This document shows, piece after piece, positions 1 to 5,810 of a DNA stretch of 9,090 bases. Position 1 is the first letter of the stretch, and every line of letters starts with the position of its first letter. Position numbers and translations under genes: made by a program. The notes under the pieces were generated by a model. It did no database searches and was not told the origin of the DNA. It was given only the letters and a program-made list of their open reading frames with translations. This DNA comes from an uncultured Collinsella sp. (GTDB lineage: Bacteria; Actinomycetota; Coriobacteriia; Coriobacteriales; Coriobacteriaceae), in assembly GCA_958453935.1 (NCBI GenBank), contig CAUDZT010000078.1:1-9090 (forward strand), written 5' to 3'.

Positions 1-33
1 TCATTGGTCGAGGACGTTTTCAAAACCAAGCCC

Positions 34-52
34 GGTCCCGGCCGGAGGGACC
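34..52 (-). terminator. Possible intrinsic terminator after the ATPase gene
   Basis: Just downstream of the ATPase stop, on the minus strand, GGTCCC pairs with GGGACC around a 7-nt GC-rich loop. The sequence continues with GGGCTTGGTTTTG, so a short T run follows about 7 nt after the stem. The stem is only 6 bp, so this is a modest call. Confidence 0.4.
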
Positions 53-59
53 ACAGGCG

Positions 60-2012
60 CTACAGGTTCTTGACACCCATCGCGCGCATGGCGTTCAGGA
101 TGGCGATGATCGCCACGCCCACGTCGCCAAAGACGGCAAGCCACATATTGGCGATGCCCAGCGCTGCCAGCACCAAAATCAGCAGCTTAACGCCCAGCGC
201 AAAGATGATGTTCTGCCAAACAATCGACATAGTCTTGTGCGCCACGCGGATCGCGCGGGAAATGTTGGACGGTTTGTCATCCATGAGCACCACGTCGGCG
301 GCCTCAATCGCGGCGTCGGACCCCATGGCGCCCATGGCAATGCCCACATCTGCGCGCGTAAGCACGGGCGCATCATTGATGCCGTCGCCCACAAAAGCGA
401 GCTTGCCCTTGCCGCTTTCGGCCGCGAGCAGCGCTTCAACACGCTCGACCTTGTCGCCCGGCAGCAGCTGCGCGTGGAACTCGTCGAGCCCCAACTGTTC
501 GGCAACGGACGCAGCTACTTCCTCGCGGTCGCCCGTGAGCATAACGGTGCGCTTGACGCCGGCGGCGTGCAGGTCGCGGATCGTCTGCTCGGCATCGGCC
601 TTGACGGTGTCTGCAATCACGATGTGGCCGACATACACGCCGTTCACGAGCACGTGGAGGATTGTGCCGACAACCTCACAGTCCGGCGCTTCAACGCCGG
701 CTGCGGCGAGCATCTTGGCGTTGCCGACGACGACGTGCTTGCCATCGATGGTCGCTGTCACGCCATGGCCCGCGTCGTTGGCGGAGTCGCTCACGCGCTT
801 GGGGTCGACCTCGCCCAGGTAGGCGGCGCGTACCGACTGCGCGATGGGGTGGTCGGAGAATGACTCGGCGAGGGCTGCGACTTCAAGCAACGATTGCTCG
901 GTATAGCCAGCCTCGGGGTGCACCGCGACCACCGAGAATGTGCCGTTGGTGAGCGTGCCGGTTTTGTCGAAGACGACGGTGTCCACGTCGGCGAGCGCCT
1001 CGAGATAGTTAGAACCCTTGATGAGAACGCCCAGCTTGGACGCGCCGCCAATGCCGCCAAAGAAGCTCAGCGGCACGCTGATCACGAGCGCGCACGGGCA
1101 ACTGACAACCAGGAAGGTCAGGCCGCGCAGGATCCAATCGGACCAAGCGCCAGTCACCAGGCCGCCGCCAAGCGCGAGCACCGCGGCAGCGCCGGTGACG
1201 GCGGGGGTGTAGACGCGGGCAAAGCGCGTGATGAAGTTTTCGGTGCGCGCCTTCTTTTCGCTGGCATTCTCTACGAGCTCCAGGACGCGCGCGACGGTGG
1301 ACTCGCCAAAGGGCTTGGTAGTGCGCACGCGGATGAGGCCCGTCATGTTGATGCAGCCGCTGATGATATCGTCGCCGGACTTGGCGGGGCGGGGGACCGA
1401 CTCGCCCGTGAGCGCGGCGGTGTCGAGCTGGGTTTCGCCCTCGACGATGATGCCGTCGATAGGCACGCGCTCGCCGGGCTTGACGACGATCACGGTGCCG
1501 ACGGCGATGTCATCGGGGAAGACCTGCTCGAGCGTGCCGTCGGTCTGCTCGACGTTGGCGTAGTCGGGCGCGATGTCCATCATGGCACTGATCGACTTGC
1601 GGCTCTTGCCCACGGCGTATGCCTGGAACAGCTCGCCGACCTGGTAGAACAGCATGACAGCGGCGCCTTCGGCCATGTGCGGGTCGGTGTCGGGGAAGAG
1701 CACCATGGCAAACGCGCCGATAGTCGCGACGGCCATAAGGAAACTCTCGTCGAAGGCCTTGCCGCGGCGGATGTTATTGAATGCCTTTTGCAGTACGTCG
1801 TAGCCGGCAATCAAAAACGGCACGAGGAACAGCACAAAGCTGGCGTAGATGTCGCCCGGGGTGCCGAATGCGGCGGTGAGGGTGCCGAGCTCATCGAGGG
1901 CGTACACCACGGCAAAAATGCCCAGCGCTACCAGGATGCGGTTGCGCTTATGCTCGAGTGACTCTTTTTTCTTGCGCTTCTTCTTTTTCTTTTTGGGGTC
2001 GGCGGTGGCCAT
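60..2012 (-). CDS. cadA: Heavy-metal P1B-type ATPase (Zn/Cd/Pb exporter), lacking its own HMA domain
   Basis: This is a 650-residue inner-membrane pump that uses ATP to expel divalent soft metals. Visible motifs in order are the actuator TGES (202-205), the transmembrane CPC metal site (305-307), the phosphorylation site DKTGT (349-353, Asp349), the P1B-specific His-Pro (388-389), MLTGD (491-495) and GDGINDAP (542-549). Lys609 in the penultimate helix and Asp630 in the last helix are 21 residues apart, the spacing of the Zn-binding Lys/Asp pair in E. coli ZntA, so Zn2+/Cd2+/Pb2+ is inferred rather than Cu+. Instead of an N-terminal CxxC domain the protein begins with a lysine block (KKKKKKRKKK, residues 7-16). 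The start at 2012 was preferred to an in-frame ATG at 2081 because GGGAGGA lies 8 bp before it and because the upstream extension would run through an operator. It is the last gene of the arsR-HMA-ATPase set. The exact metal is not proven. Confidence 0.95.
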   Translation of the reverse strand: MATADPKKKKKKRKKKESLEHKRNRILVALGIFAVVYALDELGTLTAAFGTPGDIYASFVLFLVPFLIAGYDVLQKAFNNIRRGKAFDESFLMAVATIGAFAMVLFPDTDPHMAEGAAVMLFYQVGELFQAYAVGKSRKSISAMMDIAPDYANVEQTDGTLEQVFPDDIAVGTVIVVKPGERVPIDGIIVEGETQLDTAALTGESVPRPAKSGDDIISGCINMTGLIRVRTTKPFGESTVARVLELVENASEKKARTENFITRFARVYTPAVTGAAAVLALGGGLVTGAWSDWILRGLTFLVVSCPCALVISVPLSFFGGIGGASKLGVLIKGSNYLEALADVDTVVFDKTGTLTNGTFSVVAVHPEAGYTEQSLLEVAALAESFSDHPIAQSVRAAYLGEVDPKRVSDSANDAGHGVTATIDGKHVVVGNAKMLAAAGVEAPDCEVVGTILHVLVNGVYVGHIVIADTVKADAEQTIRDLHAAGVKRTVMLTGDREEVAASVAEQLGLDEFHAQLLPGDKVERVEALLAAESGKGKLAFVGDGINDAPVLTRADVGIAMGAMGSDAAIEAADVVLMDDKPSNISRAIRVAHKTMSIVWQNIIFALGVKLLILVLAALGIANMWLAVFGDVGVAIIAILNAMRAMGVKNL

Positions 2013-2036
2013 GACTCGTATCCTCCCATTTGAATG

Positions 2037-2056
2037 TATGAACACTCGCTCATATA
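2037..2056 (-). promoter_or_regulatory. Third ArsR/SmtB-type operator, in front of the ATPase gene
   Basis: The plus strand reads TATGAACACTCGCTCATATA, which matches the two operators upstream of the arsR gene except for two central bases. It ends 10 bp before the ATPase Shine-Dalgarno sequence, the same general placement and orientation as the RBS-proximal operator of arsR. The likely role is binding of the same ArsR repressor to block transcription of, or into, the ATPase gene. No convincing minus-strand -35/-10 pair was found here, so a roadblock on read-through or an unrecognised promoter are both possible. Confidence 0.7.
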
Positions 2057-2068
2057 ATTTCGCGAGCA

Positions 2069-2091
2069 AAGGCCGCGGCAAGCGCGGCCTT
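2069..2091 (-). terminator. GC-rich hairpin between the HMA gene and the ATPase gene
   Basis: AAGGCCGCG and CGCGGCCTT form a perfect 9-bp stem around a 5-nt loop, starting about 21 nt after the HMA stop codon. In the transcript direction it is followed by a short T stretch (TTTGC), much weaker than a classic U tract. It could end or attenuate the arsR-HMA transcript before the ATPase gene, or protect the mRNA 3' end. Confidence 0.5.
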
Positions 2092-2112
2092 GCAGGTTGG
2101 CGTAAACCTGGG

Positions 2113-2331
2113 CTAGAGAATGATCTCGCAGTCCGGCTCGGCGTCGGCCGTAAACTCTACAACGCGGTTGAGCACCTCGTCGAACTCGGCGTCGTCGGCC
2201 TCGAGCGTCAGCTTCTGGGTCATAAAGTTGACGGACACGGATTTGACGCCCTCGAGCTTGGCAAGTTCGTCCTGAAGCTCGCGCGCGCAGTTGGCGCAGT
2301 CGATCTCGTCGAGTTTAAACTGCTTTTTCAT
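2113..2331 (-). CDS. Free-standing HMA-domain metal-binding protein (metallochaperone-like)
   Basis: This 72-residue cytosolic protein is essentially one heavy-metal-associated (HMA) domain with the ferredoxin-like fold of CopZ and of P1B-ATPase N-termini. The metal site is DCANCA with Cys12 and Cys15. The segments VKSVSVNF and KLTLEAD are the characteristic beta strands. An acidic C-terminal tail holds one more cysteine (Cys68). The start has AAAGGA 7 bp upstream. It lies 62 bp after the arsR gene and 100 bp before an ATPase that lacks this domain. The inference is that it supplies metal to, or regulates, that pump in trans. The Asp before the first Cys and the acidic tail fit divalent metal better than copper, as in ZntA-type domains, but this is inference. 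Confidence 0.9.
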   Translation of the reverse strand: MKKQFKLDEIDCANCARELQDELAKLEGVKSVSVNFMTQKLTLEADDAEFDEVLNRVVEFTADAEPDCEIIL

Positions 2332-2393
2332 GGTGGGTTCCTTTCCCTGTTTTGCGGCTTGGGTGCAGGCCGCGCTGGTACCGCGGTTGGTTG

Positions 2394-2759
2394 CTATTCG
2401 CAGATATGGCTCATGCCCTGGTTGAGCATGGTGTAGACGTGATCGTCGGCAAGCGAGTAGAGGATGTTGCGGCCGTCGCGGCGGAACTTGACCAGGTGCG
2501 ACTGCTTAAGCGTGCGCAGCTGGTGCGATACTGCCGACTGCGAGGTTTCGGTCGCTTCGGCGATGTCCGCCACACACAGCTCGCGACCCATGAGGGCATA
2601 GAGAATCTTGATGCGCGTGGTGTCGCTGAAGACCTTGAACAGGTCGGCGAGGTCGTAGAGAAGCTCCTCGTCGGGAAGGTCCTCGGGCGAGCAGGTGGTG
2701 GGGATCGCGGGTTCGGTGGCCTCGATGTCGGGTTTCGTTCCATCAACGCGGATGCTCAT
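2394..2759 (-). CDS. ArsR/SmtB-family metal-sensing transcriptional repressor
   Basis: This 121-residue winged-helix repressor should release DNA when it binds metal. SDTTRIKILYAL and the recognition helix SQSAVSHQLRTLKQ (about 73-86) are typical of the family, followed by the wing (RRDGRNILYSL). The last helix carries Asp105, His107, His118 and Glu121, with the same D-x-H-x10-H-x2-E spacing as the alpha5 zinc site of SmtB. ELCVAD adds Cys62 and Asp65, and an N-terminal Cys23 is available, so a second alpha3N-type thiolate site (Cd/Pb/Zn) is possible. The start has AAAGGA 7 bp upstream. It is the first gene of the set, and its promoter contains two operator copies, so autoregulation is expected. 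Confidence 0.95.
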   Translation of the reverse strand: MSIRVDGTKPDIEATEPAIPTTCSPEDLPDEELLYDLADLFKVFSDTTRIKILYALMGRELCVADIAEATETSQSAVSHQLRTLKQSHLVKFRRDGRNILYSLADDHVYTMLNQGMSHICE

Positions 2760-2772
2760 TGCAATATCCTTT

Positions 2773-2795
2773 CATATGAACATGCGCTCATATAA
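2773..2795 (-). promoter_or_regulatory. ArsR operator, RBS-proximal copy
   Basis: This is the left arm of a perfect 23-bp inverted repeat (partner at 2807-2829, 11-bp spacer). The arm is itself an imperfect palindrome with TATGAAC and GCTCATAT ends, the TGAA..TTCA-like pattern of SmtB/CzrA-family operators. It abuts the arsR Shine-Dalgarno sequence and lies downstream of the predicted transcription start, so a bound repressor would act as a roadblock. Confidence 0.8.
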
Positions 2796-2805
2796 CTTAC
2801 TTCCG

Positions 2806-2833
2806 ATTATATGAGCGCATGTTCATATGTCAA
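2806..2833 (-). promoter_or_regulatory. Consensus promoter of the arsR operon with an operator in its spacer
   Basis: On the minus strand TTGACA (2833-2828) and TATAAT (2811-2806) are both perfect consensus hexamers with a 16-bp spacer. The second operator arm (2807-2829) fills the spacer and overlaps the inner parts of both hexamers, so repressor and RNA polymerase binding should be mutually exclusive. Transcription would begin near 2799, giving a leader of about 40 nt. Such a strong promoter implies tight repression without metal. Confidence 0.85.
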
Positions 2834-2935
2834 TATCGTTTAGGCAATCCGTCGTACAAAATGATGAGGAAAAGCGGACGAGATCCCGGACTAAGCGGTT
2901 TTGATAGGTGATGCCGGGGTGGGTGCCCCTGCGCC

Positions 2936-2977
2936 GTGCAAAAATTGGAGTATTCTGCAACGATAGGGGGTCTGTTA
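2936..2977 (+). repeat. Intergenic motif copy A
   Basis: It begins GTGCAAAAATTGGAGTATTC and continues TGCAACGATAGGGGG. Copy C shares GTGCAAAA, TTG, GAGTATTC and GCA in the same order, and copy B shares GTGCA, AATTG and AGTATT. Copies A and C face each other across about 135 bp. I do not recognise a named element. Confidence 0.5.
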
Positions 2978-3111
2978 ACTTATCGCAGACCAAATAATGC
3001 AGCTAAAGAGTTATCTTAGGGTGGTAAACCGATGAGTTCTTCTTCAAATGTTGCCTAACGTTCTCACGCAAGAGTGATTTCGCTTCACTTTTGGATCCAC
3101 TCGAGGGTGAT

Positions 3112-3148
3112 GGACACCCGGCTCTGCTGAATACTCGCAATTTTGCAC
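3112..3148 (-). repeat. Intergenic motif copy C
   Basis: Reading the minus strand from 3148, the sequence starts GTGCAAAATTGCGAGTATTC, then AGCAGAGCCGGGTGTCC. It matches copy A with one deletion, one insertion and a few substitutions over about 25 bp. It starts 30 bp after the nuclease stop codon and runs into the GGGTG/CACCC hairpin, so it may form part of that transcript's 3' end. Confidence 0.5.
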
Positions 3149-3178
3149 GTCGCTAGGGTACCCACCTTGTTAGTCGGC

Positions 3179-4369
3179 CTAGTTTCCGGCCCCGAAGACC
3201 CTGCCCTCGGGCGTGAAGCTGCTTGTTTGCTTGAGTGATGGGCTGTCGGGTTCGGCAGTCTGCATGTCATCGATTGCCGGAGCCTCGTTAATCGTCGGAT
3301 CGTCCAATGTGATGCCTTCGAGTATTGCTTTTTCGAGGTCGATTCGTTGACGCTCTTCGGAATCCTGGCGAAGCTCCTCCTGGATTCGTTTCTTCTCCTC
3401 AATAAACCTTCTGAGCACAAACAGTCTCAGGTCCTCTTGCATGATTTGAAAGTCTTTTGGCATGCGCGAGGGGCGTATGCCCTCTTTCCGCTGGATTGCC
3501 TCCATGACCCTAACGAAAGAGCTGGCATGCATAAAGGAATAACGGCTGACGGTGATGATTCCGTATCCCATGGACGCAAGCGCATTCTTGCGCTCCTCGT
3601 CGATGGCGCGGTTTTCTTCAGCGTCGTGATAAAAACCGTTGTATTCAATATCTGTTCGAGATTTCTTCAGATATGCATCCATAAAGAACTTTTTGCGTCT
3701 CGTGAGATTTTTTGCGGCGGCGGTGACCTTCACCTCGTAGTCGGTCTCAATTCCTTTAATGCCAAGCCCTCCTTCGCTTTTGGGCAACGTAAGCATCATG
3801 GCAAAGGCCGTTTCCATGGGAGACCGGCATCCATCGCGTACACATTGAATCGCCTTTCGGGCAAGGGCCAAACCGTCGCATCTGGTAATGGAATTAAAGA
3901 ACTGCTTTAGCCTCTCGGTCGAGGTAAGCGCGAAACGCTCGGTATAGGAGGTGGAAGAGCCGGTTCCTAGGGAATAAGCGCCGCACAGTTCAAAGTAGTA
4001 CTCCACTAGTTCGCGAAAAGGGAGATAGGTGGCGGCCTGAAGTGCACAAAGCTCAACGCCAACAATGTAGATGTCATCTTCTAGCTCTATAAAACGCGAG
4101 CATGAGAATCGCTTTGACGAAACGTGGCATCGACAGTCCATCGCGTAGCGCGCGTTCCTGCGATCAAACACCATTATCTCGAGGGGATCGTTTGCGTCGC
4201 GGGCAACATCATGTTTGGCGAGCCATTCTGCGGCTGCGTCGAGGAGTGCTCCGCTGGGGCATGATTCGTAAATTGCGGCAGAGCTGCAGGACTCGATGTC
4301 TTTCGCAGACACCGAATGCGCGGCTTGGTAGACCGCTTTTGCAGTGGTATGTGACAATACGATACTCAT
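3179..4369 (-). CDS. Putative PD-(D/E)XK (DUF559/Vsr-like) nuclease, accessory gene
   Basis: This 396-residue protein has no signal peptide. The middle resembles the DUF559/very-short-patch-repair-like nuclease fold: Glu186 (SPMETAF), Asp231 (FMDAYL), then TDIEYNGFYHD with Glu242 and His248, Asp257 and Arg260 in a helix, and the strand GYGIITVSR (268-276). The usual IEYDG is IEYNG here (Asn244). The first 180 residues (SRFIELEDDIYIVGVELCAL, YYFELCGAYSLG) recall the AbiEi-like domain of type IV toxin-antitoxin proteins, which I remember fused to DUF559 in Coriobacteriia; this is from memory. Residues 309-350 are charged and probably helical, and the tail is low complexity. Codons are AT-richer than in flanking genes, suggesting acquisition. 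The start has no good Shine-Dalgarno but fits the expected N-terminus. Activity and substrate are unknown. Confidence 0.7.
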   Translation of the reverse strand: MSIVLSHTTAKAVYQAAHSVSAKDIESCSSAAIYESCPSGALLDAAAEWLAKHDVARDANDPLEIMVFDRRNARYAMDCRCHVSSKRFSCSRFIELEDDIYIVGVELCALQAATYLPFRELVEYYFELCGAYSLGTGSSTSYTERFALTSTERLKQFFNSITRCDGLALARKAIQCVRDGCRSPMETAFAMMLTLPKSEGGLGIKGIETDYEVKVTAAAKNLTRRKKFFMDAYLKKSRTDIEYNGFYHDAEENRAIDEERKNALASMGYGIITVSRYSFMHASSFVRVMEAIQRKEGIRPSRMPKDFQIMQEDLRLFVLRRFIEEKKRIQEELRQDSEERQRIDLEKAILEGITLDDPTINEAPAIDDMQTAEPDSPSLKQTSSFTPEGRVFGAGN

Positions 4370-4496
4370 GGTATATATCGTGTCAGCTAATGCCGTGTTG
4401 ATGGCGCTGAGTGGGAAAGCCGTTTTAGCGGTCTAACCAAATGCTGTCCAAAAGCTTGACGCGATTATGGGTTGATACGCCCTAAATAAAAGTTTT

Positions 4497-4536
4497 CGCA
4501 GCTCGGCTATAGCATAGAAATACTCAATTGCTGCAC
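4497..4536 (-). repeat. Intergenic motif copy B, upstream of the nuclease gene
   Basis: Reading the minus strand from 4536, the sequence is GTGCAGCAATTGAGTATTTC, then TATGCTATAGCCGAGCTGCG. It shares GTGCA, AATTG, AGTATT and a following ATAG with copy A. Past the core, CTG..AA.ACTT is also shared with copy A. It points toward the nuclease gene and lies about 130-170 bp before its start, so a promoter-associated role is possible. Confidence 0.4.
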
Positions 4537-4651
4537 ATTTGGTATCGATGTATCGCCATCCGAACACAAATCACGTGTCGGGAAAGTGCCGAAATAGTTA
4601 AAAAATAGGGTTCAGAATTTGTGAAGAGCGGGCCTGCCTATGGAACTTAGG

Positions 4652-4687
4652 GCGGCCTCGCAGCGGGGTTTCCCGCTGCGAGGCCGC
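4652..4687 (-). terminator. Perfect 16-bp hairpin after the exonuclease gene
   Basis: GCGGCCTCGCAGCGGG pairs perfectly with CCCGCTGCGAGGCCGC around a 4-nt loop, 32 bp past the exonuclease stop. No T run follows on either strand. U-less GC-rich stems of this kind are common at transcript ends in high-GC actinobacteria, so transcription termination or 3'-end protection is the likely role. Confidence 0.65.
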
Positions 4688-4719
4688 TCGTGCGCAAGCG
4701 GTGTTTGTCGCAGGCGTTG

Positions 4720-5688
4720 TTATTTCGCAAACAGGTTCTTGAGGTTGAACTCGGCCTGGACGGTGCGGAGCATGAGGTCGGTATCGTCGAGGCCCAGGTG
4801 CTGCTCGTTGGCGTCGGCGGCGAGGGTGCCACGGCGTCGCGCCCAGTTTTCGAGCGCAGCGGGCGCGGACTCGCGGGGGAGCGAGCGCACGTCGGCGTCT
4901 AGGCTGCGGCAGATCTGGCGCGAGTCGATGACGATGATCTTGCCTGCGCGGCGTGCCTCGGCGTAACCGTCCAGGTGAATCTTGAACCAGCTGTCCTCAA
5001 AGGCGGCATTGTGTGCCATATAGGGATACTTCTTCATGAGCTTGAGCAGCTGCTTCTGCAGCTCCTTGTTCTCGCGGAACGGCTTTTTGCCGTCGATGTC
5101 GTCCCAGGTGATGTGATGGATGTTCGAAAGCGGCACATCCTCGCCGCGGTAGATGTCGGGCAGGCCGCAGTAGTGTGCTTCGGCGTCATGCGGCACGGCG
5201 TCGCTGGTGAGATCCATGATCTCCCAGCCCACGTTGATGATGTAGCCGCGCTCGGGCGCGCGACCGGTGGTCTCGATGTCGATGCCCAGCACCGTGCCTT
5301 GGATGGGCTTGCGGGCATAGGCCACGCCGAGTGCGTCGCGGTCGCCGCGGATCTCGCGCATGACCGATGCGGCGGTACGCTTTTGCATCTTGCCGATGGC
5401 CGCGCAGGTGTCGGCATCGGACAGACCACGCGAAAGCGTCGCGGGCGTCACGTTGCGCAGGCGCGCCTCGCCAATCTGGTCACACAGGTCGCGGTTGCGG
5501 TCGGCCAGGTCGCGCACGGTGGCAAAATCGAAGCCGGGGTCGCCCTCGGCAGTAAAGTACTCGGTCTCGAGCACCTTGAGGGCCTCCTCGCCCTTCTGGC
5601 GCTCGGACTCCATGGCGCCGTGGTCGCCGTAGATAAACATGGGGATAAACGGCTGACGCTCGTATTCGAGTGCTTGCGATACGTTCAT
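4720..5688 (-). CDS. DEDDh-family 3'-5' exonuclease (DnaQ-like) with unrecognised N-terminal region
   Basis: This 322-residue protein is cytosolic. The C-terminal half is a DnaQ-like (RNase T/epsilon) exonuclease. Exo I is GIDIETTG with Asp137 and Glu139. Exo II is MAHNAAFEDSWF with Asp232. Exo III is HLGLDDTD with His297 and Asp302 (the HxxxxD of the DEDDh class). All five catalytic residues are present, so two-metal-ion 3'-5' hydrolysis of nucleic acid is expected; substrate is unknown. The roughly 130 residues before it are charged and probably helical, and I do not recognise them. YGDHGAMESERQKGEEALKV is a representative stretch. The start has AAGGAG 6 bp upstream. The gene is transcribed divergently from the ArsP_2-type transporter and ends before a strong hairpin. 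A role in repair or RNA processing is only inference. Confidence 0.88.
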   Translation of the reverse strand: MNVSQALEYERQPFIPMFIYGDHGAMESERQKGEEALKVLETEYFTAEGDPGFDFATVRDLADRNRDLCDQIGEARLRNVTPATLSRGLSDADTCAAIGKMQKRTAASVMREIRGDRDALGVAYARKPIQGTVLGIDIETTGRAPERGYIINVGWEIMDLTSDAVPHDAEAHYCGLPDIYRGEDVPLSNIHHITWDDIDGKKPFRENKELQKQLLKLMKKYPYMAHNAAFEDSWFKIHLDGYAEARRAGKIIVIDSRQICRSLDADVRSLPRESAPAALENWARRRGTLAADANEQHLGLDDTDLMLRTVQAEFNLKNLFAK

Positions 5689-5749
5689 ATACTGCTCCTT
5701 GGACGGGCCGCGTCGCGCGGCTCGGGGTTACTGAGTTGTGGCGAGATGA

Positions 5750-5810
5750 TAGTTTACCATGGGCAACTATTGGCACCGCGCCCGGGACAACTACAATACC
5801 CTAGTTGACC
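5750..5810. promoter_or_regulatory. Cluster of four GGNMAACTA half-sites in the divergent promoter region
   Basis: Four 9-bp half-sites occur within 61 bp: TAGTTTACC (5750-5758), GGGCAACTA (5761-5769), GGACAACTA (5785-5793) and TAGTTGACC (5802-5810). The first two form a 22-bp palindrome (5749-5770) with a 2-bp centre and two mismatched pairs. The last two form an inverted pair with an 8-bp gap. The pairs overlap the -35 and -10 of the transporter promoter, which suggests operators of a dimeric repressor. I cannot name the regulator. A further CCTAG/CTAGG repeat spans 5800-5816. Confidence 0.55.
5770..5797 (+). promoter_or_regulatory. Predicted promoter of the ArsP_2-type transporter gene
   Basis: TTGGCA (5770-5775) and TACAAT (5792-5797) are separated by 16 bp, with five of six consensus matches in each hexamer. 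The transcription start would be near 5804, giving a leader of about 56 nt. Both hexamers overlap the half-site cluster. Confidence 0.55.

Larger units (their letters stand above)
2834..3178. other. Gene-free stretch between the metal operon and the nuclease gene
   Basis: No supported gene is present. The stretch is AT-richer than its surroundings. It holds two facing copies of the intergenic motif described separately (2936-2977 plus, 3112-3148 minus). It also has short inverted repeats: GGTCTG/CAGACC around an 11-nt loop near 2969-2991, AGTGA/TCACT at 3073-3089, and GGGTG/CACCC near 3105-3119. An 8-codon ATG frame at 3032 has no family resemblance. Confidence 0.6.
4370..4719. other. Gene-free stretch upstream of the nuclease gene
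   Basis: No supported gene lies between the nuclease start and the exonuclease stop. The nuclease side is AT-rich and must hold that gene's promoter, but I found no convincing -35/-10 pair. It contains motif copy B (4497-4536). A large perfect hairpin (4652-4687) belongs to the 3' end of the exonuclease transcript. Confidence 0.6.

Noticed and set aside
1..4. Possible minus-strand ATG at the left edge
   Set aside because: There is no Shine-Dalgarno sequence in front of it, and no downstream sequence is available.
894..1961. Long open plus-strand frame opposite the ATPase gene
   Set aside because: It is rich in Ala, Gly, Asp and His with no motif, and lies entirely antisense to a gene with all P-type ATPase signatures. 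High GC codon bias creates such frames.
2013..2081. N-terminal extension of the ATPase from an ATG at 2081
   Set aside because: It would translate through the third operator and part of the hairpin, while a good GGGAGGA site precedes the ATG at 2012.
2773..2829. Inverted repeat as a transposon end or attachment site
   Set aside because: Its fit to an ArsR-type operator and to the promoter hexamers explains it fully, and no transposase or integrase is nearby.
3032..3058. Eight-codon frame (MSSSSNVA) preceded by AGGGTGG
   Set aside because: It is too short to judge, with no conserved context visible; it could be chance.
4975..5808. Long plus-strand frame opposite the exonuclease gene
   Set aside because: It is antisense to a gene with all five DEDDh residues, has no recognisable domain, and runs through the divergent promoter region.
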